Shown here in pieces: positions 24,801 to 37,000 of a stretch of DNA of 64,000 nt (within the stretch, counting starts at the first letter, position 1; each line of letters begins with the position of its first letter). Made by a program: the position numbers and the translations under genes. Source of the DNA: Entrophospora sp. SA101 (lineage: Eukaryota > Glomeromycota > Glomeromycetes > Entrophosporales > Entrophosporaceae). A model generated the notes under the pieces. It had not been told where the DNA came from and ran no database searches. It saw only the letters and a list, made by a program, of their open reading frames with translations. Where the stretch lies: NCBI GenBank assembly GCA_958430865.1, contig CAUDNR010003557.1, positions 67,465 through 131,464 on the forward strand, given 5' to 3'.

Positions 24801-25207
24801 AACAACAACAACAGCAACAACAACAACAACAACAAAGTCAAGGAACACATGAATTAGTATTTAATGATGGTTATATTACAAATTTATTTAGAGAAATTAA
24901 TATTAAATACAGTGAGATATTTATGAATTATGAATGTTTATTTGAATATAGAATTGATCCATTCGATTCTGAGGAAGGATTGAAATTATTGTTGGACGAG
25001 ATAGTATATTTGCTTTATAAATGGATAGATGATAAGGTGGAAAGTAAAGATATGGATATTAGGAAGATGCTTCAATTGATTTCAAAATATGAACACGCAG
25101 CTAGCAGTTATCATCGAATATTTCAACAGGATTTGTCATTCAAATTTTTAGATATTCAACAAAAACTTGAAAATATAGAAATGAAGAGTTATTTGTATAC
25201 TAGTTGA
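21811..25207 (+). CDS. Nup155/Nup170-type nucleoporin, 5'-truncated by an assembly gap
   Basis: Nup155 (yeast Nup157/Nup170) is an inner-ring scaffold nucleoporin with an N-terminal beta-propeller and a C-terminal alpha-solenoid. After an acceptor (cttgcag, 21804-21810) one long exon reads for 1,131 codons to TGA at 25205-25207. Its beginning corresponds to the end of the propeller: YSLVPS, then LCVVDETRNMIYAMSEDYIQAY, as in the SLSFLVPS...[20 protein letters not shown] region of vertebrate Nup155. A helical region follows, with EICSMCFLLTN, FSLSTITRLLSLYI and a C-terminal solenoid. Low-complexity stretches are a Ser run (21840-21880), a Gly run (about 23529-23549) and Gln runs (23833-23852 and 24778-24834). 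Roughly the first 280 residues of the family are missing. The sequence left of the gap is transposon debris, so the upstream exons cannot be placed. Confidence 0.8.
24778..24834 (+). repeat. CAG/CAA repeat encoding polyglutamine
   Basis: Mixed CAG and CAA triplets encode about 19 consecutive Gln after a His/Tyr-rich stretch in the nucleoporin. Mixed codons suggest selection or slippage with substitutions and a fairly stable tract. It lies in an insertion relative to animal Nup155 (inference). Confidence 0.85.
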
Positions 25208-25572
25208 TTTTTGGTGTGGCTGGCTACATATTTATTGTAAATAGATTGGTTTTATAAAACTTATTAGAATTTATATAGAAGTCAGTAAAATAATAATAAT
25301 AATAGTCAAAAATCTTAAATAAATAAATGAATTGATATATATATAAATTTATTTATATTTTGATTATGTTAAAAAAAAATTAAATTAAAAATTTAGAATA
25401 ATCCTCTTCATATATCATAAATTTTTCCCTTAATATTTTTTTAAATTAAATTTATAAATATACATTCCATGTCTATTTTAAATCTGCCTTAATATCATCA
25501 CAAATGTTATTATAATAATATTATTATCATCACCATAATCATTATTAATCCAAAAATGAATAAATTATTGCT
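25208..25572. other. Convergent intergenic spacer
   Basis: About 365 bp between the stop codons of the nucleoporin (+) and the SUMO protease (-). It is very AT-rich, with tataatataatattattatcatc repeats near 25510-25535, and probably holds both 3'UTRs. No gene seen. Confidence 0.6.
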
Positions 25573-25898
25573 TCAATCATTTTCTTGGTCAGAATCTTTA
25601 ACACACAAAATACTTTTTGATAATATTTTTTCTGCCATTAAAATTCTAAATTCTCTGATTTTTTGTTCATCAAATGCCTCCTCAATAATAGTCTCATCAT
25701 CTATACCATCTGATAATAATTTAGCAAACATACAAACAAAAACACCACATGAATGATCATCTATCTGTGGTCCGTTGTTTCTCGTATTAATAAATTGATT
25801 TTTAAATGACCATCGATCTTTTATACAATCACCATTATTCTTGTTATTGTCATTATTATCATCGTTGCTATTATCATCATTACTACTATTACTGTTGC

Positions 25899-25934
<36 letters not shown>

Positions 25935-26703
25935 ATCGATGTTGAAATTCATCTTTTAAATATTGTTTAAGATTATGACCAACTGTTTTAATATGTCTGT
26001 TACCCAAAGAATCCCACAATTCAATTCTTCTTTCTCTGATTTTAATAACAGCAAGAATCCAATGTGAATCATTAACGTTTATTGGGACATATATAAATTG
26101 TTTACTAAAAATATCAATTTTTTTTGTCCATCTAATAACATTAGAATACGAATACACATTATCTTTCATCAACATTACATAAAAATATGTTGAAAATGCA
26201 TGAATATTGCTTTCATATTCAGAATTGAGTATGGTGAAATATGCATTAATATGATCACACGATAACCATTCACATTTGTTAACAAGATCTTTCAATTGTT
26301 GTTGCGTTAAAGATTGTGAACCTATAAAAAGTTCTTCGGCATTTTCTTTCCTAAGGTAGGCCTGTAAACTTTTGCTTTTACCTAATTTACCATTTCTTTC
26401 CGGTGATTGGAAATATGGCGATTGCGATGATGTTTGTCTTCGATCTGCTCTTTGTAAACGTCGTAGTTTTGGTGGTGGTTCTAGTAAATAATCATCTAGT
26501 CCGTATGGAAGAGTTTCCATTTCCTGCTGGTGTTCATACACCTCTTCGTCCTCATTTTGTTGTTTATCAAATTTTAATCGTTTTTCTGGTCTGTGGAGCG
26601 ATGATGGCGGTGATGATGGCGATGGTGATAATATTATTGGTTTATTGTTACTGATACGTTTCCTTGTTAATCTTGAAGAAACTATTTTATTTATAAGTAG
26701 CAT
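25573..26703 (-). CDS. Ulp1/SENP-type SUMO protease (C48 cysteine peptidase)
   Basis: This family matures SUMO and removes it from targets, usually at the nuclear pore or nucleoplasm. The 376-residue frame has a basic, low-complexity N-terminus and a C48 core from about residue 125. The catalytic residues are visible: His214 in DSHWILAVIK, Asp231 in ELWDSLG, Gln313 and Cys319 in GPQIDDHSCGVFVC. Substrate-groove WLSCDHINAYF precedes them, as in Ulp1. An Asn/Asp/Ser-rich insert of about 30 residues (DNA 25830-25935) sits between the Asp and Gln/Cys motifs. I start at the first ATG of the long frame (26703). An upstream exon with a different start cannot be excluded, because a GTAAAT donor and an AG acceptor occur at 26918 and 26682. 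However, the obvious ATG at 27035 runs into TGA before that donor. Confidence 0.88.
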
Positions 26704-28571
26704 AGAATTACAATTATAATTATGTTAAAAAGTAAATTAATTTATACAAATTATAACTTTATATCTTTATTTTTGTCATGTACTTGTATTTTTTGGTGGG
26801 CAAGATCTTTGACTAAAAATGAAATTAAGAATGTAAGTTTCTTTGCCATGTTAAAATTATATGATAATTGTTATATATATGTATGTATGTATGTATTACA
26901 TTATTTTTCAATATTTACCTTTTTCTCTCTTCGAATTCATTTTCATTGAAATCAAATACATCTACAGAACAAACAACTTCTTCAACATTATTATCAACAT
27001 TTATAACCGCAAGATTAGTTGACGTCGAGTCCATTTTTGTAAAATGTTTGTAATCTATTGAATTATTATTATCAAATTGTTTCTTTGTTAGTCAACGCGT
27101 CCGTAAAATATTTAATTAGTTACACGAATTAATATCATTATTTTTTTTTTTTGTTTTTTTTACAATTGGAAAATTTTCCAAAGAACTTTACTGATATGTT
27201 ACACCTTTTGCCTGCGCCACACTCCCCGCATATTGAAACAGCAATGACGTAATGACATAATAATAACAGACTGACAATTTTATGTTCCATAATGAATTAT
27301 TACTATTACCCTGTCTATAATAATAATGGGATTCCCCTTATAATGGACATTTTTTCGTAATTATAAATAGTAAGTCAAATAATCCGTTAGTTATAGAGAG
27401 TGCGAACTGTACAATTTCTAATACTAAGACATTGAAATTTTACAACTCCTAATTAGTAGTAAATTTGTAGACCTTGTTTTCACCAACATGTAAAGAAGAC
27501 AGCGAGCAACATAATTATGCAAAAAAATAATATAGTTTTTTTGCTTCCTCGTACCTTTACTTTAAATTAATTGTTACGCAGATCAATTCTCAATAATCAC
27601 ATTCGATCGACAAAGAAATCGATTGATTGTTCATTAAAGAGAAATTTAATTATAAAAAATTGAATCGGGGACAAAAAGGGGACAAAAAGGAAATTCGTTA
27701 TTATTATTATTATAGAGAAATTTTACTTAGTGTTCGTTATAATAATAAATATTTTAGTATCTGCAAATTTTGGGAGATGACAAAATATCGAAATAATATT
27801 GTTAATATATAGGACACCTAATAGAAAAACTGAAATTAATTACATTATTGATGATGATGATATAGATTTTTAATAAAATACTATATGTTTTAATAATGAA
27901 TGAAATGATACCTTTCAGTATTTTACATACTTTATATGCGAAATCAATAACGTACCTTTTCAGTATGTTACAATTTTGAGATGATGAAATTAATTCAGAA
28001 GCAAGGATTATAGGTAGAAAAAAGTATTTAATTTAATAAAGTTGAAAGAAAATATGATATGAAGGGAAATCAGAATATTATCAATAGAGAACTTGTAGAA
28101 TAAATTGTTTTGATTTCAATAATGATTTAGATTCCACTATTCCCAATCTTGCACTAAATTAGAAAATTTCAATAATGTTTAAATTCATCATTTATGACAG
28201 GATTAAGATGAACCAAAACGAAAGCGAATTGTGTTACTTTAAGCTTGTCTTTTTCCCATAATCAATCTAACCAATTTTAATATTTATTATGTCTCATAAA
28301 ATTGGGCGTCATATATATATCTTGGTCACAATTTATGTTCATTGGCAAAATACCTTTATGCACTTTTCAATAAAAATTATATTTATCAAAGATAGATAAT
28401 ACCGGAAAAGAATATGCTTGGGATCAAGATTTAATTCTAAGATAATCATTTATATACATATTTATAGTACTAATTAAGTAAATAAAAAATGTTTTTGGAT
28501 AATGCAAAAAAAAAAAAAATTTAAATAATAAAAATAAAATTTTACATTTAATGATAAAAAAATGTCTGTCG
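26704..28571. other. Intergenic region, no gene recognised
   Basis: AT-rich sequence between two minus-strand genes. It includes a tatgta microsatellite (26876-26894) and a short GC-richer patch (27205-27230, cttttgcctgcgccacactcccc). The small plus-strand open frames here look like chance. It presumably carries the promoter of the SUMO protease and the 3'UTR of the next gene. Confidence 0.5.
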
Positions 28572-29740
28572 TTAAGAAGTTTCAATGACATCCAACATAA
28601 CCATACAACCTAAAAGTAACAAAACTTCAAGTGCTCTATGTTCTTTAACATCTAACCAAGCTTCTTTAAAAATAGTTAATTCTCCAATAGCATTTCTATC
28701 ATTACTATCATTAGAATTTGATGAGTTTCTTGATAAAGTTGCAATTTTTATTTTATTTTTTTTAGGAGATGGAGAAATTACACTACTGCTAAATGATAAA
28801 AATTTTGGAGTAGTAGTATTTGGAGAAGGAGATATATCATATTCTACTAATTCGCATACTAAATCACAATCCTTTGCTCCCAATTGGGCTGGTTTCCATC
28901 TATAATCCTTTCCTTCAAAATCAAAATGCCAAGTATTACTAAACGCACCTGTTCTTCTTAATTCTGCTTCTAGAAAAAATGCTTTGCTTCTTATGGTTAT
29001 TATTGGTTCTCCTACTAATGATATACGTTTTGCTTCACCTATTATTAATTCATTATATACTTGTTTCAATACACAATGATATAGTGGTGAATTACTGATA
29101 CTTTTTGAATATATTGTATAAAAAATAGGTTCATTATCTTCTACTTTCCCATCTTCGTTTTTGGTTTTTATTATTTCCTCATTATCATTATCATTATTGT
29201 CTATTTTATCGTTATTATCATTGTTAATACTATCATCGTGGTTGTTGTTGTTGTCATTTTCTTCATCAATTTCTTTGATACTATCATGTATTATCATGTT
29301 ATCTTTTGGTATAGAAAATGGATATAAAACTTCAACCTCACCAGAGAAAGGTGAAGCACGAGCTAAATGATATGTTAACGAATCTGTGAATACATCTTTG
29401 TCAAAGATATTTAAATTATATTGACTGTTACGATTACTAGTATCAGCGCAATTTAGCCTAGAATAAGTAGTAGAAGCTTGAAATGTTGGGTTAATTGTAG
29501 TAGTTGTAGCTGTAGAAGGAGTTGTAGAAATGGTTGCTGTTGTTCCTGCTATTTTAAATCATTATTATGTGTTCGCCTAATAATTCATTTATTTAATGAT
29601 AATTATTTATATTTACCTTTAGTATTTATGTCATCCTCAGTGCTAAAACTTGTCGACTCCTCTTCAGTAAACGATTTGTGAGAGGGTACCTGCCCTTGAT
29701 TGACTTGATTTTTAACAGTTTTTGAAAATAATTTATTCAT
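28572..29740 (-). CDS. Tubby-like/LURP-type fold candidate protein, two exons
   Basis: Exon 1 is 29740-29617 (MNKLFSKTVKNQVNQ...) and exon 2 is 29548-28572, joined by a GTAAAT...AATAG intron. Together they give 366 residues in frame. Residues about 95-150 are Asn/Asp/Glu low complexity. The C-terminal half has PIFYTIYSKSIS, ISLVGEPIITIRSKAFFLEA, WHFDFEGKDYRWKPAQLG and a hydrophobic tail LEVLLLLGCMVMLDVIE. Alternating beta-strand-like segments enclosing a final hydrophobic helix resemble the tubby/LURP-one/scramblase C-terminal fold seen in fungal DUF proteins of this type. That is a fold-level guess; no function is claimed. Confidence 0.6.
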
Positions 29741-29894
29741 TTTAGAAGAAACGAAAATTAAGTTGGTGAAACGGAATCAGCGCACAAAATTTTCTTGTGG
29801 AAATTTTTTCTAATGATCGTCGGAAATAATAAAATTAAAAATATTTTACCGGAAAAATTAAATGAAAATCATAATCATAATCAGGTAATTCGGA

Positions 29895-29966
29895 CATTTT
29901 CCGAAAGGCAAAACCTTTATCCACGCACAATGACAAATGGATAAAGGGTTTTCCTGTTCGGAAAAT
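29895..29966. repeat. 29-bp imperfect inverted repeat (hairpin)
   Basis: attttccgaaaggcaaaacctttatcca (arm 29895-29923) pairs with tggataaagggttttcctgttcggaaaat (29938-29966) across a 14-bp loop, with about four mismatches. It lies about 155 bp upstream of the tubby-like gene's start codon, reading from that gene. It may be a solo palindromic MITE or a transcribed hairpin. Confidence 0.75.
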
Positions 29967-30483
29967 ACCTTTTATGCGCTGAATGGAACTATACATTTCA
30001 GGATTGTGTAATTGTCAATACATAATGAATGAAACGGGTGTTACAAAAAAAAAAAAGGAGTTTTACAAAAACAAAAAAGGCGAAACACTTTTGCCGAAAC
30101 AAATTTTTTACTAAAATATAATTTTTGGGAAGCATGAAATAAAAAGATTTTTACCTTTAATTCGTACACGTAGATCTGTACAGATTTAATAATTATAATT
30201 AGCTCCTATCCTAAAGTTGGAAGGATGGTTGCGATCATTGTTGTCATTCTGGTTATTTTTAATTAATTATTAATTAACGAAAGAATACAACTCAATTAAA
30301 TCCGTGCAATATTTGACGATAATACTATATCTCTTAGAAAATTGTTTCGTAAAATTGATTACGTTGTATATAAACTTTGATCATTGATCATTAACAGTTA
30401 TTACACTTATCCTGAAAGCGCTCCAATTTTTTAAAACGTTCAAAGGTTGTATTTATAGTAACAATAAAATATATCATTTAATT

Positions 30484-30700
30484 AAATCAAGCCTTTTTCA
30501 AAAACGTGGGGAAACACTTTCCCACCATAAACAATTCATTATTGTCAAAGGAATCAATCAAGCTTTTTTTGAAAATGTAAAGAAGGTAGGTACATTATTG
30601 ATAATATTAAACAGCTATGACTTTTTTGAAAATGTGAAGAAAATACTTTCCAGCCACTAAAAAGGCACAATAATTATTGTTGCTCAAAATAATAATCGTA
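30484..30700. repeat. Degenerate tandem repeats of about 65-75 bp
   Basis: Three diverged units share the pattern aatcaagctttttttgaaaatgtgaagaaa, tactttccca-cca and attattgt, beginning near 30484, 30557 and 30613. They lie beside the PIF1 remnant and may be decayed exon or repeat copies. Confidence 0.5.
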
Positions 30701-30761
30701 ATAATAATAATAATAATAAAATAATGTGTTATATTTTTGTTGCCAAAACAAACTTCCTCTT

Positions 30762-30902
30762 CAGGATGCATTTGATCTGACTGTTCATAAAACTCAAGGA
30801 TTGACCATGACATATATGTTTACTGAAGGGCGAGTGTATGTTGCATTGAGTGTAAACTGCAAATCCTTGATTTTGATTAAAAATTTTCTAGGGCTGTTTT
30901 AG
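30762..30902 (+). pseudogene. C-terminal remnant of a PIF1-like helicase
   Basis: The 46-residue open stretch has QDAFDLTVHKTQGLTMTYMF, then GRVYVALSVNCKSLILIKNF and a stop. This is the end of a PIF1/RecD-type helicase: the AxTVHKTQG motif V and the GQxYVALSR motif VI, with the usual arginine after ALS changed to Val. PIF1-like sequences are carried by Helitrons or form expanded host families in these fungi. No upstream helicase motifs are seen, so it is a fossil. It stops 318 bp before the second duplication copy. Confidence 0.75.
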
Positions 30903-31220
30903 AAGAGTATAAAATATTAGATGCTACGGGTATTGATGGTTGCAAAACTTACAACGTTATAAAAGAAAATATAATTTATATTGTTTGAATACTTGTGTGG
31001 TTATTACACGAATTCACAGCAACCTCTTGTTAAAAATTTTTATAAAAAAAAATTCTGTATCATTAAAGCTTTCAACGAATATTTTCTTGTATTCAAAGGA
31101 ATTCTCTGAATAAAGCTATTAACATCCAAAAACGCTATTAAGTTTTCTTCAAGTTGAGATTACTTTCCCACGTTGCTTGATAAGTGTGATAAAATAGATG
31201 TAAAATACTCTAATCTTATT
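30903..31220. other. Spacer before the second duplication copy
   Basis: AT-rich, with no recognised gene. It ends at the breakpoint where duplicated sequence starts. Confidence 0.5.
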
Positions 31221-31871
31221 AGCATAGTGGACACTGTTGCAGATCACAAAAAAATGATCAACATAACATATGTTATGGTGAAAGTTCTTGCAAAAGTTTG
31301 ATTATAAAAGTGTGAGATAATTTTGATCTTGCTGATGATCTGGACTTAGAGAGGTTACAGCTATATTCTAGTGAAGTTTCAGAAGCAACTGGGTCTGTGT
31401 AACAGTCTGCCCATTATACAAATCACTGTTGCACAAAATGAGTGTCCATTATGCTTACATAAACTGGATATTAATGTCCAAATTTTTAACAGAATCATTT
31501 TTGTCAGCATTTTCACAATTGTTATTGAAATATTTTTGGATGTAACTTGGAGTGGAGACATCGTTATTCCATTAGATTTTATTAGAAAAATCTAGGGATA
31601 ATTTTTGGATTTCTTTATCCTTTATTTTAAAGTCCTTGATACTCTCTTTAGTTAAATTCAATATTCCCCAGTATGTAGGACTAAAAATTAGCGAATGAAT
31701 ATATTAATGAGTATGAAAGGATCATGCTTTAAGACAATAACACTAGACTTATGTCAGCACTTTATGTGCATTTGGTATTTGTTTTTGGTATTTACAAAAT
31801 AATTCAATAATATTTGGATCAATGATCCCCTATTATTAATAAAACAATGAGTTTATTTAAACATGCATTCA

Positions 31872-32490
31872 TTAAACATTTATATCAATCTTTACCTCAG
31901 AAATTCTATCATCAGTGTTTTTTGATGGTAATGGAACTTCATCTGATAATAAAGCTTCATCAACATTTTCAATGATAGATTCTTCATTAGATCCATTAAG
32001 ATTAAGTAAAAATTCAGCACTTTCTTGCATTTCATTATCAAATATTACACTGCTTTCTTGTTTTCTTTTTCTTTCTGATGTATTTTCAACATTAGTACTA
32101 GTATCGCAAAAATCTTTTTCTGACTCTGCCACATTTCCCTCCAAATCATAAACATTCATTGTTGGACAAGGTGTATAATCATTCAACCCATTATTTTTGT
32201 CTGATTCTAATTTTTGAGTTATGAACTAAATATATGATGACCATATTAAAACAGATTATATCTAAAGAGCCCAGATGCAGTATGCTAAGAACCATAATAC
32301 TCACATCTCTATACTCAGAATTACTTATCTGTACTTTAATAGTTTTATCTTCCATGACACTTAATCCAACATTTGTATCATATAAAATATATGATAATAT
32401 ATGTTTGTTAGTATTTGTTTGCATCATTATAAACAAACTTATGCTACTCGCTTGTCCAAATTTTAGTTCTTCAGCAAAAAATTTTTTATT
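31872..32490 (-). pseudogene. Unrecognised gene fragment, second copy
   Basis: Copy of 722-1340 with the same two coding-like stretches that do not join in frame. Confidence 0.3.
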
Positions 32491-32821
32491 TCATTCTGAT
32501 TTCTGATTGATGGATTAAGATTTTTAAAAATTTTTTGAACCTTATTCTTTGCAGATTTAAGGTGGTTCTTTTGTTGAATTTTTTTTGTATAAAGCAGATC
32601 TCAATGAATCTATAAATTCTTCAAAACATTCATCAGTTAAATTGATCAATCCGCAACATAACGCATTATATTTATCAAACTCCAGCTAGTGTAATCTGTT
32701 TCTTCTAAATGTTTAGAACAAATAGTCAAAATCCATCCTATTTAAAAAAAAGTTAACACCAGATATGAAAGAGGAATGAAAAAATCTGGCTAAGAATAAC
32801 GTTTTCTGGTGAAGAAGCTTA

Positions 32822-33128
32822 GGAGTAGGCTATAAAGAAACAATCCCCATAAAGGATTATATCAATAAAAGAGTATCCATGTCTTCTCACCAAGCATTGG
32901 CTGTAGGAGTCACCAAGCATATTAAATATGTGGTTAAGCGCATACAGACGTAGGAAACATTATACTGAATATACTAGAAACAAGCCCCTGGAGTAGGCTA
33001 CAAAGAAGCAGTTCCTTGCAGGATCACGTCAATGAGAGTATCCACAAAACTTGTTCTAAACAGCGGACGCAAGGGTCACAAAACATTGTTTTGCTACGCT
33101 ATACGGACACTGGATATTATGAATCCAG
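32822..33128. repeat. Diverged tandem repeat, second copy
   Basis: Copy of 1672-1978 in the duplicated block. Confidence 0.5.
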
Positions 33129-34037
33129 ATATTAATATAAGATATGTAACATTTTTCATACTTTCCTTATTTAATTACATTCGATTTGAACAGTAACAAG
33201 CCCGGGATTTTTTTTTGTGGAATTCATAACGTAGCAGGCATTCAATTTTAAGAAATGATCGGCATTGGGTTCACAAAATAAACATAAACAGTACTAATTA
33301 TAATAGAAAGCCTAGATTCCGTTTAATAAATAAAACATTTTTATTTATTTATTTAAATTAAATTATTTTTCTATTGTAAAAAGCTAAAGACATTAATCAT
33401 ATATATTTTTTTTATACTGATTTATTAATTATTTTATATAGGGTATAATTCTATACATCAATTAATATTAAGAAGATAGCAAGTAGGAGTTTTAATAATC
33501 AACTATTAAATTTTGATTTGGTAATACCAATGTTCACTTTGTCTGGTTTTGTTGCAGCATGCCCCACATATGGATTGATGTTTTCACTGAAATATCATTA
33601 TTATATATATTGAAAGTGATCCTTGTCATGTACCTCTCTTATATCTTCATTTTAAAGAAAAGACTAATCATTTAACAATAAATACAAAACAGCATATATA
33701 TTTCCTTCTGATATTTTTTTATCCTTGATAGTTAGTTGTGTAACAGCTCACCATTGATTGATTGTTTAATAACAAATACGTGTAAAAAATTAAAATTCTA
33801 TATGGGTTCCAATTGTTATCATGAACTGTGAGTAATTATAATTTTTGATAATCGCAGGAACAATGCATTTTTTTTTCAGAAATAAAAACCAAAAAAATAA
33901 CAAAGGAGAGATGCAAATTTTATAATTAAATTTTTTTTATAATAGTGATATATAGTTGTAAATCAATTATAATAAATAAATAAATAAAAATATACAAATA
34001 AGCATATAAAAATTTTTTGCCAAATGTTTTTTATCAC

Positions 34038-37000
34038 TTATACTTTTTTTGTCGTTTTATATTTCTGTCAAAATTGAAAAAATTTAATATATTTAATGAA
34101 TTAAAATTTGACAACAAAAAAAATCAACAACACTTACATCCTCCATTTGTGGTCTTTTGGTTGGATCCATGGTGCTTGTTAATCCAAGTAATGTTTTAGA
34201 AACTGCTTCGGATGCACCAATCATTGGCTTTAGCACTGCTACAGGAACTGCCCTGATAACAGCTTTAACTGTTCCTTGAGTTCCTGTTTTCTCATATACT
34301 TCCATTGGTACTGCAAATATTGTGTGAGTTGCTGCTCCGATATTCTGTCTTAAACTTTTATAGGCAGCTTCAATTCCTAATAATTATAACAATAAATAAT
34401 CACGTTATATTATATATTTAATGTTCAATTATAAAAGTAAACTAATGATATTCAAAATACCTTCATTTAAATCAGCTGGTGGATTGGCATATTTACTTAT
34501 AAGTTCTTTATCATCATCCTCTTCTTCACTATTATCCTCCAGATCTTCACTAACATTTCTATTGTTTGTTCTTGGCTGTGTTTCAAAAGAAAGAATCTCA
34601 TCTGCATGTTCCAGTAAAATCTGTGTGCCAACTGCAAGTTTTGTTCCAAATTTAATAGCCTCCATAGTTGTAGCTCTTGCAAATGATTGTGTACCTTTCT
34701 GAAGACCTTGATTAATGAAAAGTAATCAGTGAATTTGCAAATTAATAACAAAAAAATCAAAATCATCATCATTATTAATATCATTGTTAACATCACTCTA
34801 AAAAGTCACAAACCTCGGATTATTCTACCATCTTTCTTATATTGTTCAATTGGCAAAAGAATAAGATCAGCAACACCAGATCCTATGTTAACTAATGATC
34901 GTATTGGGGTAACACCAGATACAAAACTTGGAACCTGTGTATTTTTTATATGTGGTAACCATGCTGCTCCTAACTCTTCAAATAGTCGTTGCCAACCTTT
35001 GACCTGGTAAAATTAGTAGGGTTTATAATATAAATTTTATAATTAAATTTTTAAAATAACAATGACAATATTTATTTTCTAAAAAAAAAAAAAATGACCT
35101 ACTCCTGTTAATTTAACAGATCTTAATGTCATTTCCGCTGCTTCAAAATGGAAAAAGTTCATTAATTCTACTAGATTTCCTCCTTTCAAATTAGTATAAT
35201 CAATATGTTTTGGTTTATAATCTATTTTCATAACAATAGGTTGAATTTCGAAATATTCTAAAAATTATAATTATATAAATATGTCATTAATTAACCATAA
35301 TATTTTATAAATTTTTCTAAATTAACTAATTATTGAAATAAAAATAAAAACATACGAAAATATGTATCATCTTCAACTTGATTTATATTTATTGTGTTGT
35401 CTTTGTATGAAAAAAATCCAATTGAAAAATTAAGAGCATCTTGATCTATATAAAATCTAAGTGGCAACAATTGTAACTATATAAAAAAGGATCAGAAAAA
35501 ATTTTCAATATTTTTTTTAAAGAAATTTTCTATTCAAATCTTAATCTTGACAATGTCTCAAACACAAACCTTTATTCGAAATTCCTCTGCAGGTTCTGAA
35601 GGTATTGAACGAATACTATTTAATTCAAATCTTATCATGTTTGATTTGCTTTCTCTAGGTTTTGTATCTTTGTCTGGATGCATTTGTGTTAAGAATTTAT
35701 GCCATGCTGAAGTTTTAATATTATCAATAATCTCAATATCTTGAACAAGTAACAACAATCGAAAAGCTATTACATCATTAGCAGGAAAAATATCAAATTC
35801 CAAATTTATTTTGTCAAGCTTTATATCGAGTTTACTTTTTCTTGAGCTATTAATTCTTTGTTTGTTTGTTTGGCTAGAAGACATTTTATTAGTTACACCA
35901 CCAACAGCAGCAGAAGAAGAATTTGTAATTGATTCTGGTCGTTTATTTGAATAATAATTAATGTTGTTAATGTTGTTGGTTTCACTTATTGAAGGACCTA
36001 TTCCCCCTTTTGATATGCTTTCTGTAGTTTCTATGGGATTTGTTGGTGCCTTCTCGAGATTAAAGTCTAGAATTTGATCTTTTGTGTGCTTCCAATCATA
36101 TCCATCATATAATTTCCATATAACATTAAAATCGTTTAATTTTATTCTTGTTAAAGATTTTGGAAATCTATAAAATTAGGAGGAAAAAGGCATGAATATT
36201 AAACAAATAAATAATAATTTAAATAGATTAATAAAATCATTACTCTTGATTGATATTTTCAAGTTCATTTGCAGTTGGCACAGAGAAATGGTCATCTTCA
36301 AAATTTAAACATTCATTATCAGAATCTAAATGTTTATTATCAGAATCTGAACTAATATCATCATCAAATGTAATATCAGGCTTGATATTTTTTTTTTTAT
36401 CCGGCTTGGAAGAAACTAGAAATACATATAAATATATATAAATTTCAAGAAATAATTATTGATAGTAAAATAAAATAAATGTTAGTTATTACTACCTTCA
36501 TTAGCATCATCCATTATGATTTTCTCATAGTCTTCTTTATCATCTTCTTCTGTGCCATAAAATTTTTCATCAAACTCCAAATTAGAATTTGATATTTCAG
36601 GATTTGATGAATTTATCTCCAGGGGGGTAAAGACATCCTCTTCAATAATTTTTTTAAGTGCTAAATAATTAAAAGCAAATTAATATTATAGAAATAGAAA
36701 TATAAGACATTTATGTTTAAATAATTACCATCAAGATTTATATCTTTTCGATGAAATCTTTCTTTTCGATTAAGTGGAACTCTGATAATTTGTCATTTTT
36801 TAAAAATAAAATAATCATAAATCACAAATATATAAAGCGAATAAATATATTGATGGATGTTTTCTTTTTACATACTTTGTTTCAGATGTACCATTCTTTG
36901 ATGTAATGTTAGTCATTAAAGCAATTAAAGTTTGAAATGCATCTGCACATGTCTCTATTATAAGATTTTCATTTGTAAGTTCAAGCTATAGTTTTATTGA

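Larger units (their letters stand above)
29741..30761. other. Intergenic region with hairpin and degenerate repeats
   Basis: Contains the 29-bp inverted repeat (29895-29966) and the degenerate tandem repeats (30484-30700) listed separately. No gene seen. Confidence 0.5.

Noticed and set aside
26919..27035. Possible upstream coding exon of the SUMO protease starting at an ATG at 27035 with GTAAAT donor
   Set aside because: The frame hits TGA at 26939-26937 before the donor, and the shorter ATG further on gives the wrong phase into the next exon. I kept the start at 26703.
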